A stretch of DNA of 42,450 bases from Lingula anatina (lineage: Eukaryota; Brachiopoda; Lingulata; Lingulida; Lingulidae): assembly GCF_001039355.2 (NCBI RefSeq), contig NW_019774892.1, positions 362,724-405,173 on the forward strand. Reading direction: 5' to 3'. This document shows positions 33,827-42,450 of this stretch, one piece after another. The notes beneath the pieces were generated by a model. It made no database searches, had not been told where the DNA came from, and saw only the letters and a program-made list of their open reading frames with translations. The position numbers and the translations under genes are program-made. Each line of letters opens with the position of its first letter. Position 1 is the first letter of the stretch.

Positions 33827-36800
33827 TAGATGTAATTGTTGTATTGAAATTTAAAAGTTTTCTTGGTTTAAAATAGTAAACAAATGTGACTTGAAAAGAA
33901 CATTTGTCGTAGCCTAGGCCTACTAAGATTCTTTTATTTAAAAAAATTCTACATGCATTTTTAATCAACATTTGTGAGAATTTTGTTTGCAGTGTGTGAA
34001 TGGTGTGTGAAAGGTGTATTTGTCTCTTATTATGTTGTAAATGTCATGTATTGATTTTCGTGAATAAATAATTTAAGAAAAAAAATGTGACTTGATAAAT
34101 TTGAAGCATGGATATTTTAGTTGTAATATTCAGGACCAGATATTTAAGTGTGAACTACTCATTTTATGTGAATTACAATGTGCTCAGTCTGTGTTTCAGA
34201 AGAGAACAGAAAGTTATTTGCTGAAGAAAATGGGTTTGCTGTTTTAGCACAACATCTGGTAAATGAAGAACAAGAAGATTTTAACAAAGCTGTAAAATTT
34301 GTTTTAAAGACATGTGTTTCAGCAGGTAAGAAAATGGTCATCTTTGTTTTATTTACATGTATGTTAATTTAGATAAGAATGTCAGTTTTGGGCCCCTAAA
34401 AATGAATAAAATGATCATTTCAGTTCATTTGCAGTCTCTTTCTGTACACTTCGATAACTTCAGGTGTTAAATGGAGAGGCCAATGCAAGGTTATCAACTG
34501 AATATTGAAGTCACTGGTGTTAAGCACACTCTGCTGTAACTCTCATCACAACAGATTACAATCCACTCTTGCAGAAAAATCCAGTTTACATAGACAGCAT
34601 ATACCAAACCCTATGAATATTGACCCCATTTATGTAAATGTCTATGCACATTGCCAAGACCCCATTTAAATAGTGTATTTGGTGTATTTTATTCATAAAT
34701 TAAATCTGATTTATATTTCATAAATTCCATGTTTTTTCTTAATGAATGAATATTTGTGGGTTCCTGATTTGAATTATTTATGCAATGGTAATTGTTAGAT
34801 TCTAGCAATCTGAAGTATGAAACGTACATCTGTGCCATATTTGATGATTCCTCATCGTCGTCTTCAGTGTGAAATGTCACTGGTCTGATGATAATTAGCC
34901 TTGTTTAACCTCAGATGACATAAGTCAATTACCACCAGACCATTAATTTTCTGTTATTTGTAACAAAAATAATGCATACATGTACTGTTGTATCAATTTT
35001 AACCAGGATCTTTTTAAAAGAAATGTACACATTAGGCTAGTGACAGAATTCTGTGTAAACTTTCCAGGAAGGGCATGACTTTTGAGGTATTTCCATTGAT
35101 TATACTGTCACTTGCAAATGTAAGTGTCTTTCAGATCAGAAGAAACTGAATGCAACTTCAGGCAAGGCTTCAGATTTGTTTAATGCATTGATAAAACCTT
35201 GTATCCAATTTGATGATCTGGATGGTAATGCTGAACAGCGTAAAATGATACCATGTTCTGGGTATGTTGCATGAAAAACTTCTTATCTAGTAAAGAACAT
35301 GTAAGAAAAAAAAACAGAATAGATAAAGTTCATATTGCCATTTCTATATCCATGTCATTTTTGTTGTATAAACATTGTATTATTGCACTGCACTGTTGAA
35401 CCCATCAAAAAGAGAGAGCCAGTAGATAATCAGATAATCTTGACCCCTTTCAAATAATTTAATTCTGAAATAAAAGATAAAGATTGGCAGTATTAGACTG
35501 GGTTCCCATGCCTAGATCGATCCATCTGGATCGGTCTAACTCCCTGGGGAGCCTCACTAAATTGCTGTCAACTGCCTTAAATGTCTGTCACGCCTACCAA
35601 ATCAGCTAGGGGGTTAAGATAATTACCCCCTAACAGTTTTACTAGGACATACCAGTCTGTTTTGCAGCTGTACGTACATTATGGAAAAGAAAGCGCTCAG
35701 TATTGTCATTTTTTTTTTTTTTTTTTTGGTCATCTCAGGGATCATTTACAGCAGACACACTAGAGAAATACTAAAATTGCTCTTTGCTGCAAATTTTAAT
35801 GGGTGAAGAAAATGGGTTATTATGCGCTACCATCTTTTCCGTTTTCAACTTCAGTACAAAGTATGATCTCCCATACACGTGAACTAATTAAATAATTCAG
35901 TTTTGGAATTTAAATATACTGAAATACACTCTGCTTTTCATAAAACAACAAGGTGTATGGAAATCCTGTCATCTGAGCATGGTATCACAGATGTCATGAC
36001 TCAGTCTTATTTCAATTCCTTCAGAAGCGCACGACTGTCACAGTGAAACCACAGATTCTGCCCAGGGACCTAGCATACATAGTGGACATTTCCATTGATT
36101 ACATAATGACCCGGTTACATGAATATTTAATGAGACTAATTAAATATCTGGTTCCCACCTAATTTTGGCTTGTAAAGCATGAGAGACGATTTCATGTCAT
36201 CACTGCTTAACCGCCGATTCAGGAGGGAAGCATGCTTTCCCAACTGTGTGCAGTTGAGTGTACTCTTCCCTGATAATTTTTTTATCATTCCAAATAGCTT
36301 GGTGCCTGTACAAAATTTTCAACCCAGAATCCAGGCATCATTGGGATAGATTTTTCAATAGAAATATGATTATGCCTCTGTACTTAATATAGTGTTCAGC
36401 AGGCGAAAAATTTAAATGAGCTGAGGCATTTTTTTTTTCCGGGTGTCATTTTTCACCTGTAATCAAGGCCTATAGGAGGCAGAATTCTTCTTTAGAATTT
36501 GGGGCATAAATCAATTATGCCTCGATCTGTACTTAAAATAATATTCAAGAGGCTGATTCCAAGCAGAAACCAAGTGGAAAGTAGATGGAATTTGAGGTGA
36601 AAAATTTAACTTAGTAACTGAGCAAGAATGAGAAGCAATTTTCCTTCTGGTTATGCCGGAACCTTTTGTACAGGTTATGCCAAGAATCAGCTTTTGTTAG
36701 CTGCTGTGCCTGAATACTTGTTTTATTTTTACATGTATATATCTGAAGTACCAGTAGCTGAAAATAAGCCACTAATCACTATGGCATATTGGGGGGTTTG

Positions 36801-39800
36801 CAGTTACATTTTCCAAAATTTACAAATATAAAGCAAAATGCGATGCATATTCTAAGCGGAAAGCATTCTCACAAGATCAGCCCTATGTTGAAATTTTGAT
36901 GCCCAGCATCCATTGCTGTTAACCAGTATCGTGGACATGAAGATATATCTTTTCTAAAATAGTATATGGCAAGATTCCATCCCACCTTAAAAAGGGGAGA
37001 AAAGATGTTAATTATATTTTTCTCTCCTTTTAGGGTGGGATGAATCTTGCCATACTATTTTAGAAAAGATAAGCTAGTTTAAAATGATGAAAAAACATCA
37101 ATCACATAAATCTTTTAATTTCTTTGACAAATGAAAGAAGATTGGAGATAGAAGTAGAAAAACTTGCCCAAAATCAGAAGTTACTAGAGCAGAAGCTTGA
37201 AGCTGTCTCATGTGTTCAGGCAAGTGAAACAGCTGTTGAGAAGCAACTGCCATCCTTTACACCAAACAAAGAAATTGCTGTGATGGAGACAGAAGATAAA
37301 AGGCTATTGAAAGAGGTATAGTATACCGGGCAACTGAATGCAAGCCATAATTTGCATTCTTCTTCTCCTGCATGAAGTAAGGAGTGTTTGACATGCTGGA
37401 GTCATGTCAGCCTGTCTATCTGTGCTGCAATTTGTCTATCAAGGTGTTGCCAAACAAATTTCAAAGGGTTTGAACTCCCAAGACGAGAGTACGTTGTGCT
37501 TATTCAATGCACACTAAAATCGGCTGAATTGAGGTCAAAGTAAACTGAGGATCTGTGTTTAATTTAATGGCCACATTTTGGAAGAAACCCAAAGTATGTA
37601 ATTACTCCGTTCACATTTTATTTTAAGTGTATTTGCATGAAAAAGACAAAAGTTATCAGTGAATTCAAAGTACTTTTGACTTTGGAGTTCACCCCTACCC
37701 CACCTCCCCTTGAACTCAACTTTGCCCTGCTACCTTTTCACCACCAGCAAAAGTAGAGGTTGGGGGATAATTACTGATATTAAGTGATCTTTCACAAATT
37801 GGCATTTTATAGATGTGAGCTTTGAATTCCTATGGCCAATGAGGCCCAGTGCCTGCAGTGGTAGTTACATTTTCTGATGAAAATTACTAATTTTAATGAC
37901 ATTCTTAAGCTAGACAGAAAAAAAAATCTAAGTTTAATATGTTTGTTAATGAATGATTGTTTTATTTTATTTTATTATTATGCACATTTTGCCCATGCAG
38001 AGGAGTCTGAGCTCCTGGAGTATTCTTCATTTTAAACTGTTTTGGCATGTTTAAGATCTTATATATTTTTCTTTTTTTTTTTAATATGAAAAGCTCTCAT
38101 TTCAGTCAGGTGCTGGTTACTACAGCAAAAACTTACAATACGAGAAGAAAGAAAAGATGAAATGGAAAAAAATGAGGAAAACTTTGGCTCTAACGCACCA
38201 CTTGACAAAACTGAGGTGTCTCTACAGAAATCCATCAGGCAACCTAATCTTGAACAAGAAAAAAGCACTGACACTCCTGAAAATTGCAGTGTACACAAAA
38301 AACAACTTACAAAATGTAATGGTGAGGAGGAAGCCATAAGGTGTAACCTAACTGACCACACAGGAACATGTTTCAGTACAGTTGATCGTGCATCATCCCT
38401 ACCTGTTATTTGTTCTAACATTGAGAGAATGCCTGTTGTTGAGATCAATCAAGGTGTTGAGTTTGCTAAACCTAAAATAGTTGTGAATAAAAAGAAGTCT
38501 TATTCATCTACAACTAAGTTCGTCAGACCTACTGCGGTAGTGAAGGAAAAGGAATCTGTCTCATCTAAAAGCAGCACATTGTGTCACACTGTGAAGAGAG
38601 CATTGCTGCCAACAAACGCAATTAGAGATTTCCCATCAGACCCATTTAGGAAGACATATGGCTGTTACACAGGACCAGTGAGACTTGTTGAAGCAAATAA
38701 TTTAGGTTTGGGGATGGAATCGGCTGAAAGCAGTGAGCCTAGAAGATTTCCTCCACAGACTGTCCAGGAGGATGTGTGTGTTACACCAGTAAATCAGAGA
38801 TGGACTCATAAAGAGAACATTCATCCTAAGCAACATTACACTGTAGCAGACAGAGAAGATACAAGTGTGACACCAGTCAAACAAAGAAAAATGCAGGGAA
38901 AGAGAGAGGGTATTTGCATTACACCAGTGCAACAAGGGTGGTCATATAACCGGGAATATTGCTTTACAGCCCCCACAGAGAGTAAGAGGCACTTGAATTT
39001 TCAAGATTCAATAATAGAAAGCTCTAATCTGCATGGAGAGAAAGTGGAAGATTCTGCATCAGAATTTGATTGCAACCTGGTCAAACAGGCTGAAAAGCCA
39101 AACCATGATCCCAGTAAATTGCAAGAAAATGTGCCCAAGATTACAAGACCACTTACAAGGCCAGTAAAATGTAAACATTCAACTGACACATGTTTTGTGG
39201 TATACGGTAATGTGCCAAGCATTTCGACGGGCCCAGTCAATCCGACCAAAAAAATTATATTATAAAATTAATTTTTCTGGGCTCAAACATTTAGTCCATA
39301 CGTCAAAATCATGCGACAGAATTTTTTTCTTGTTCCGATTGTTCGACCACATCGTCGGCAAGACTCGGTAAATTTTCAAGCCAGTCATTTAGATGCTGCA
39401 TGCCGGGCCCTTTGTCAATTATTGTCCTTTCAATAGCTCTCGTCAATGAGGAAGAAACTATTAATTGAAGATCTAATCTGGAAGCATGACGTACCTGTCA
39501 TTTCCTTTGTCCCCGATGACAAAATAGTGTTATAGACATACAGTTTGTGCTAATTAAGCAGACTTGCCCTCGCTGACTGATTCATCACGCCCGTAACTGG
39601 GGAAGGGGGGGGNTTTAGGAAGACATATGGTTGTTACACAGGACCAGTGAGACTTGTTGAAGCAAATAATTTAGGTTTGGGGATGGAATCGGCTGAAAGC
39701 AGTGAGCCTAGAAGATTTCCTCCACAGACTGTCCAGGAGGATGTGTGTGTTACACCAGTAAATCGAAGATGGACTCATAAAGAGAACATTCATCCTGAGC

Positions 39801-42413
39801 AACATTACACTGTAGCAGACAGAGAAGATACAAGTGTGACACCAGTCAAACAAAGAAAAATGCAGGGAAAGAGAGAGGGTATTTGCATTACACCAGTGCA
39901 ACAACGGTGGTCATATAACCGGGAATATTGCTTTACAGCCCCCACAGAGAGTAAGAGGTACTTGAATTTTCAAGATTCAATAATAGAAAGCTCTAATCTG
40001 CATGGAGAGAAAGTGGAAGATTCTGCATCAGAATTTGATTGCAACCTGGTCAAACAGGCTGAAAAGCCAAACCATGATCCCAGTAAATTGCAAGAAAATG
40101 TGCCCAAGATTACAAGACCACTTACAAGGCCAGTAAAATGTAAACATTCAACTGACACATGTTTTGTGGTATATTATGATGAAGACTCAAACCACTCTGC
40201 ACCTGAGCAAAATGAAAAATGTATGTGATTGATGTTGATACTTATGTTGATAAAAGAATCAATTTGTATAATTTCTGATTTGTTCACTAGCAATATGTGA
40301 TTTTGCTATATTATTTTGAGAATTTGTATTACTGTAGAGCACATTTAAATTCTGTTCTATAATATTAGTTTTATACATATAAATTATTGTGCAAATATTA
40401 ATTAATTAATTAATTAATTTTTAATTAATTTTATTTTATTTTGTTTTTCACATGTAGATCATTGGAAGAATACTGCAGACAAGAGCTGTTCTAAATGCCC
40501 AGGTAAGAAACACTTATTGTACCACCAGCGCAGCTCTGGTGGTACACATAGTTTTTGTCCCTACTCGTACAGTCTGCCGTATCCACCGGCTCCGCTACCA
40601 CATCACCATTAACGCTTCTCCTCCTAGACTACAAAGCCCTGTTTACCTATCTCTTGGATTTAGGTCACATATAATCTCAACTTGCTCCATGTAAATTTGG
40701 GCTTTGTCAGTGCATCGGTCTAGGTGTGGCAGTCGTCACAATGCACCTCTGTCCGAAATTTGCAATTAAATGCTAAATACCTCCAAAACCAAGGAATTAT
40801 GGGGGAAATTACTATAGATTGCAAATATGCCCTTGAATTAGACCTTTGACCTTTATTTTAGGGTTAAATGGGCCAAAATTTTCTGAAAAAAAGGAATTCT
40901 TTGCAAAAAAAATTTATTTGTGACAATTTTTAGAAACTACACAGACCTAGGCTCTCATATTACAGTGAGAGGTAACAATTAGGGACTTCTTTAATCTTCA
41001 GGGGTTTGGGGTCAATCAGTGCATTTTAACAAGGAGAAGCAGCCATCAAATGTCAAAACTTAAATCTCTCTAATTTTGACACCATAAATAGTAGACCTCT
41101 TGTTTGCTGTATTTTGTAGAGCTTTTCAAGCGCAATACTGGAGGTGGTGTCCATTTCTTTCCCATACAGTTTACAAACTGTTCTATATTTAAAAATATGT
41201 CGCAATATTCAGTGCTGAAAATAAAATTACACCCATAGTTACTATTGAACATGAATGGGAAATCATATTCTGACAATGTAACTGTGACTTTGAAATTGAC
41301 CTTTGAACTACTTTTCACCACGAACTGCACTTTGCAAGTTTTCTAGTCCTTATGTCTCCAAAACTGGCAGAGATACACCTACATGTATAATTAGTTGAAT
41401 AGAAACTCATATACTGGGAACCTAACTGTGACCTCGAAATTAACCTTTGACCTACTTTTCACCATGAACTGAACTTTGCAAATTTTCATCCCTTATATCT
41501 CCAAAATTGACAGAGATATGCCCATAGTTACATTGAACTTGAGTAGGAGTCATATACTTGCTATCTATCTGTGACCCTGAAAATGACCTTAACATACTGT
41601 ACTTTTCAGCATGAACTAAACTTTGCAACTTTCCTATGCCTTATATCTCCAAAACTGGCAAAGATACACCCATAGTTACTATTGAACTTGAATAGAAAAT
41701 CACATATTGTTGTATAAGAAACTACTAGTGTTTTATTTGTGACCTTGAAATTGACCTTGACTTACTTTTCACTTTGAATTGAAATTTGCAATTTTCTTGT
41801 CCCTTATAAAACTGGCATAGATAGATTTTACCTTTTACTTATCCCCATGATTAAGTTATAAATTTTTCTTTTTCGACAAAAAATTGAGAACTCTTGTTGC
41901 CTGCATTTTGTAGAGCTTGTCAAGCACAACACTGAAGGCGTTTACTCCAGTTGGTGGTACAATACCCCGATGCGGTTTCACCTCATTTGAGTTGTATAAG
42001 AAACTAGTAGTGTTTTATATGCATTTTAGGGAATCCATACTTGCTTCAATCAAATGTAACTTTAATCATTATACACTTTTATGAATCCTTTTAAAATGCG
42101 TGTACATGTAGTCATGCAGAAAGAGAGTTTTGAATGATACTTTTCTTTAGGTTGTCAGACACCAGAAGTAATTGGATGCCCTGTGCTGAATAGTAAAACA
42201 TTCAACATTGCACTGGAGACAAGTCAGTATGCTTGTGTCAAGCACAGGCTACTGAGAAATGTGGAACGGCATCATTTATCAGTGGCAAAGAAGAAACAAA
42301 CATGGAAAAAAATACCAAGACAACCTTTGTCAGAGTTCAGTGAACCTGGAAATAAGAGCATACATGTATATGACTTTCTGAGTTCAGAAACAGAGGATGA
42401 TTTAGGGAAAAAG
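30455..42413 (+). CDS. TERB1: TERB1-like meiotic telomere-tethering protein (15 exons seen, 3' end beyond window)
   Basis: TERB1 links telomeres to the nuclear envelope in meiotic prophase with TERB2 and MAJIN. It also binds TRF1 and cohesin. Exons: 30455-30497, 30779-30889, 31260-31388, 31699-31830, 32249-32309, 32442-32590, 32888-33010, 33271-33423, 33640-33771, 34200-34325, 35135-35261, 37138-37315, 38126-39204 plus 40174-40220 (split), 40458-40502, 42152-42413. Phases agree from exon 1 to exon 14. The N-terminus (TDIRLLVECVKCQLDNP; GQMMVRQSGC) matches my memory of human TERB1 (LLLECLKYQMDN; GQTLVRETGC), and ARM-type helices follow. A coiled coil, a disordered region and a Cys/His segment come next. 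The Myb domain expected at the C-terminus is not in the window. An alternative is another ARM-repeat protein, but the N-terminal match makes that unlikely. Confidence 0.86.
30779..35261 (+). CDS. TERB1: TERB1 exons 2-11: ARM-repeat domain
   Basis: Ten exons encode about residues 15-429. Exons 2, 3, 4, 7, 8, 9 and 10 start and end in phase 1 and have 37, 43, 44, 41, 51, 44 and 42 codons. Exons 5 and 6 together have 70. That is close to one ARM repeat (about 42 residues) per exon. Typical repeat signatures are GGIKFLVELL...VKGAVLYVMACAVEKN and ALYLIMCLVANN: two amphipathic helices ending in Asn-Asn/Asp before the intron. Exon boundaries are all GT/AG. Introns are short (129-873 bp). Confidence 0.87.
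31498..31538 (+). repeat. GC/CA-type microsatellite in TERB1 intron 3
   Basis: A gcgcgtgca start followed by a run of CA dinucleotides with one TA interruption. It is a simple repeat. Confidence 0.95.
33776..33821 (+). repeat. (CT)n microsatellite at the start of TERB1 intron 9
   Basis: About 22 CT units begin three bases after the donor core gtaaa of exon 9. Length variation here would sit directly beside the 5' splice site. Confidence 0.96.
34326..35134. other. TERB1 intron 10
   Basis: AT-rich intron without recognised features. Confidence 0.7.
35495..35646. mobile_element. Palindromic MITE-like element, copy E, truncated (TERB1 intron 11)
   Basis: Starts gactgggttcccatgcctag after TTA and is close to copy D, including the centre ggggttaagataattacccc. 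It stops at ttttactagg, where repeat F copy 2 begins. The right arm is therefore lost, probably through insertion or recombination with repeat F. Confidence 0.85.
35647..35873 (-). repeat. Interspersed repeat F, copy 2 (reverse orientation)
   Basis: The reverse complement aligns with 28661-28876 along its length, including gatccctgagatga, ttccataatgtac and gctgcaaaacagactggta. It contains an extra T-run of about 22 bases absent from copy 1. Confidence 0.85.
36947..37070. mobile_element. Hairpin-forming 124-bp repeat (TERB1 intron 11)
   Basis: The left arm (atcttttctaaaatagtata then tggcaagattccatcccacct) and right arm (agggtgggatgaatcttgcc then atactattttagaaaagat) are nearly exact complements around a short AT-rich loop. 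It ends 67 bp before exon 12. This is probably a small foldback MITE. In the transcript it would form a long, nearly perfect stem. Confidence 0.88.
37138..37315 (+). CDS. TERB1: TERB1 exon 12: coiled coil
   Basis: Encodes RLEIEVEKLAQNQKLLEQKL..., a clear heptad-rich helix, then a more polar part ending KRLLKE. The acceptor atgaaag|aagattgg is weak but gives phase agreement with exon 11. The donor gag|gtatag is in phase 0. Confidence 0.75.
37316..38125. other. TERB1 intron 12
   Basis: No features recognised. A poly-T rich tract near 38065-38085 precedes the exon 13 acceptor. Confidence 0.65.
38126..39204 (+). CDS. TERB1: TERB1 exon 13, first copy, interrupted at its 3' end
   Basis: The acceptor ggttactacag (phase 0) opens with QKLTIREERKDEMEKNEEN, continuing the coiled coil, followed by a long Ser/Thr/Lys-rich disordered stretch. 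Three motifs share the pattern [VIT]-[CS]-[VI]-T-P-V-x-Q: VCVTPVNQ, TSVTPVKQ and ICITPVQQ (T708, T737, T754 in my numbering). At 39204 the coding sequence stops matching its second copy and runs into unrelated DNA. It reaches a stop at 39263-39265, so as written the exon would give a truncated protein. The real 3' end of the exon is in the second copy. Confidence 0.78.
39205..39612. mobile_element. Foreign 408-bp insert interrupting TERB1 exon 13
   Basis: Absent from the uninterrupted version of the exon, which reads tata|ttatgatg where this allele reads tata|cggtaatg. It ends in a G-run against an unresolved base at 39613. On the minus strand an open stretch (about 39494-39309) reads ...RTIIDKGPGMQHLNDWLEN... 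and ends in SVA-stop, like the C-terminus of a mobile-element protein. I cannot assign a family. It is probably one end of an insertion at a TA-rich site whose other part is missing from the assembly. Confidence 0.45.
39614..40220 (+). CDS. TERB1: TERB1 exon 13, second copy with the true 3' end
   Basis: 39614-40173 repeats 38645-39204 over the same 560 bp, about 99% identical by eye (changes include NQRW to NRRW, PKQ to PEQ, QQG to QQR and RHL to RYL). It then continues VYYDEDSNHSAPEQNEK to a donor gaaaaat|gtatgt, phase 1, which fits exon 14. No acceptor lies at its beginning, which falls in mid-exon right after an N. It therefore looks like the other haplotype or an overlapping contig rather than a separate exon. 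Confidence 0.72.
40397..40440 (+). repeat. (TTAA)n simple repeat
   Basis: attaattaattaattaatt followed by a variant run, in TERB1 intron 13. Confidence 0.9.
40458..40502 (+). CDS. TERB1: TERB1 exon 14 (45 bp)
   Basis: Acceptor cacatgtag, donor cccag|gtaaga, phase 1 at both ends. It encodes HWKNTADKSCSKCP. The C-x2-C pair may belong to a Cys/His metal site completed in exon 15. Confidence 0.65.
40516..41963. mobile_element. 1.45-kb repeat element with 12-bp exact inverted ends (TERB1 intron 14)
   Basis: attgtaccacca at the left is matched by tggtggtacaat at the right. The left end also forms its own hairpin (gtaccaccag ... ctggtggtac). Inside are repeated units, including two versions of a ttgtagagctt-tcaagc sequence (41117 and 41912) and an array of about 145-bp units. 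No clear target duplication is seen, and no protein is encoded. It is possibly a non-autonomous DNA element carrying a minisatellite. Confidence 0.55.
41215..41830 (+). repeat. Imperfect tandem array, about 145-bp unit, four copies
   Basis: Each unit contains a variant of gtgacctTgaaattgacctt, cacttttcacc-atgaactg, a ccttatatctccaaaactgg step and agatacacccatagttac. Unit starts are near 41282, 41426, 41570 and 41741. Divergence between units is considerable, so the array is old. Confidence 0.75.
42152..42413 (+). CDS. TERB1: TERB1 exon 15: Cys/His segment
   Basis: Acceptor cttttctttag, donor aaaaag|gtgagt. The main open frame reads NSKTFNIALETSQYACVKHR, then a basic stretch (VERHH...KKKQTWKK) and an acidic-ended tail. 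The C-x2-H followed by HH, with upstream cysteines, suggests a small zinc-binding fold in the region that binds TRF1/TERB2 in vertebrate TERB1. By position count the frame carried from exon 14 and this frame differ by one base in the first 40 bp. I may have miscounted a C run, or there may be an indel or a missing small exon. The gene continues past the window. Confidence 0.65.
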
Positions 42414-42450
42414 GTGAGTTTGAAATATTATTTCTACATCTATGATCATA

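Noticed and set aside
38059-38448. 129-codon minus-strand open frame
   Set aside because: Antisense to TERB1 exon 13, with low-complexity composition. The plus strand has phase-matched splicing.
39614-40220. Second exon 13 copy as an independent extra exon
   Set aside because: It starts mid-codon directly after an unresolved base with no acceptor, so it is more likely the other haplotype or an overlapping contig.
1-42450. Any prokaryote-type defence, toxin or CRISPR system
   Set aside because: Spliced genes and animal transposons throughout. No direct-repeat/spacer arrays or operon-like gene blocks.

Overview
This is animal genomic DNA: AT-rich, with intron-split genes, GT/AG splice sites whose phases fit, dense palindromic MITE-like repeats, LINE remnants and a young Ty3/gypsy LTR retrotransposon. 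The two host genes are homologues of animal proteins, four-jointed and TERB1. The repeat types (a Mag-like gypsy element, TTA/TAA-flanked foldback elements, frequent tacatgta words) suggest a marine invertebrate, such as a lophotrochozoan or a basal deuterostome. The species cannot be named from sequence alone.

Layout. 1-6180 holds no recognisable gene, only small palindromes, one copy of a TAGATCGATC palindromic element and a divergent relative. 6185-9544 is a Ty3/gypsy element with 141-bp LTRs and a GAAAT target duplication. It lacks gag, protease and the start of reverse transcriptase, and an unresolved base (N, 6409) sits at the deletion point. 9545-20650 is intergenic, with one palindromic element, a CT/TA/T microsatellite and two decayed LINE fragments on the minus strand.

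20652-26496 (+) is a five-exon four-jointed/FJX1 gene, encoding a Golgi kinase of the Fat/Dachsous planar polarity pathway (689 codons predicted). Two palindromic elements lie in intron 1. A decayed copy of the catalytic-loop end of exon 4 lies in intron 4.

28660-29730 is a repeat cluster, including two foldback elements that share one TTA target site. 30455 to the right edge (+) is a large gene that I identify as TERB1, the meiotic telomere-tethering protein. It has ARM-repeat exons of about 42 codons each, then a coiled-coil exon, a long disordered exon with three T-P-V motifs, and a Cys/His-containing exon. The predicted C-terminal Myb domain would lie beyond the window. The disordered exon is disrupted: 560 bp of it occurs twice, separated by 408 bp of foreign sequence and a single N (39613). 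This is best explained as an assembly join of two haplotypes or an incompletely assembled insertion.

The two host genes act in unrelated processes (tissue polarity; meiotic chromosome movement), and nothing suggests co-regulation. I see no prokaryotic-type system and no CRISPR array, and I found no convincing tRNA or rRNA gene. The most interesting material is the split TERB1 exon, the repeated T-P-V motifs, the one-ARM-per-exon structure, the decayed four-jointed catalytic-loop duplicate, and the palindromic element family.
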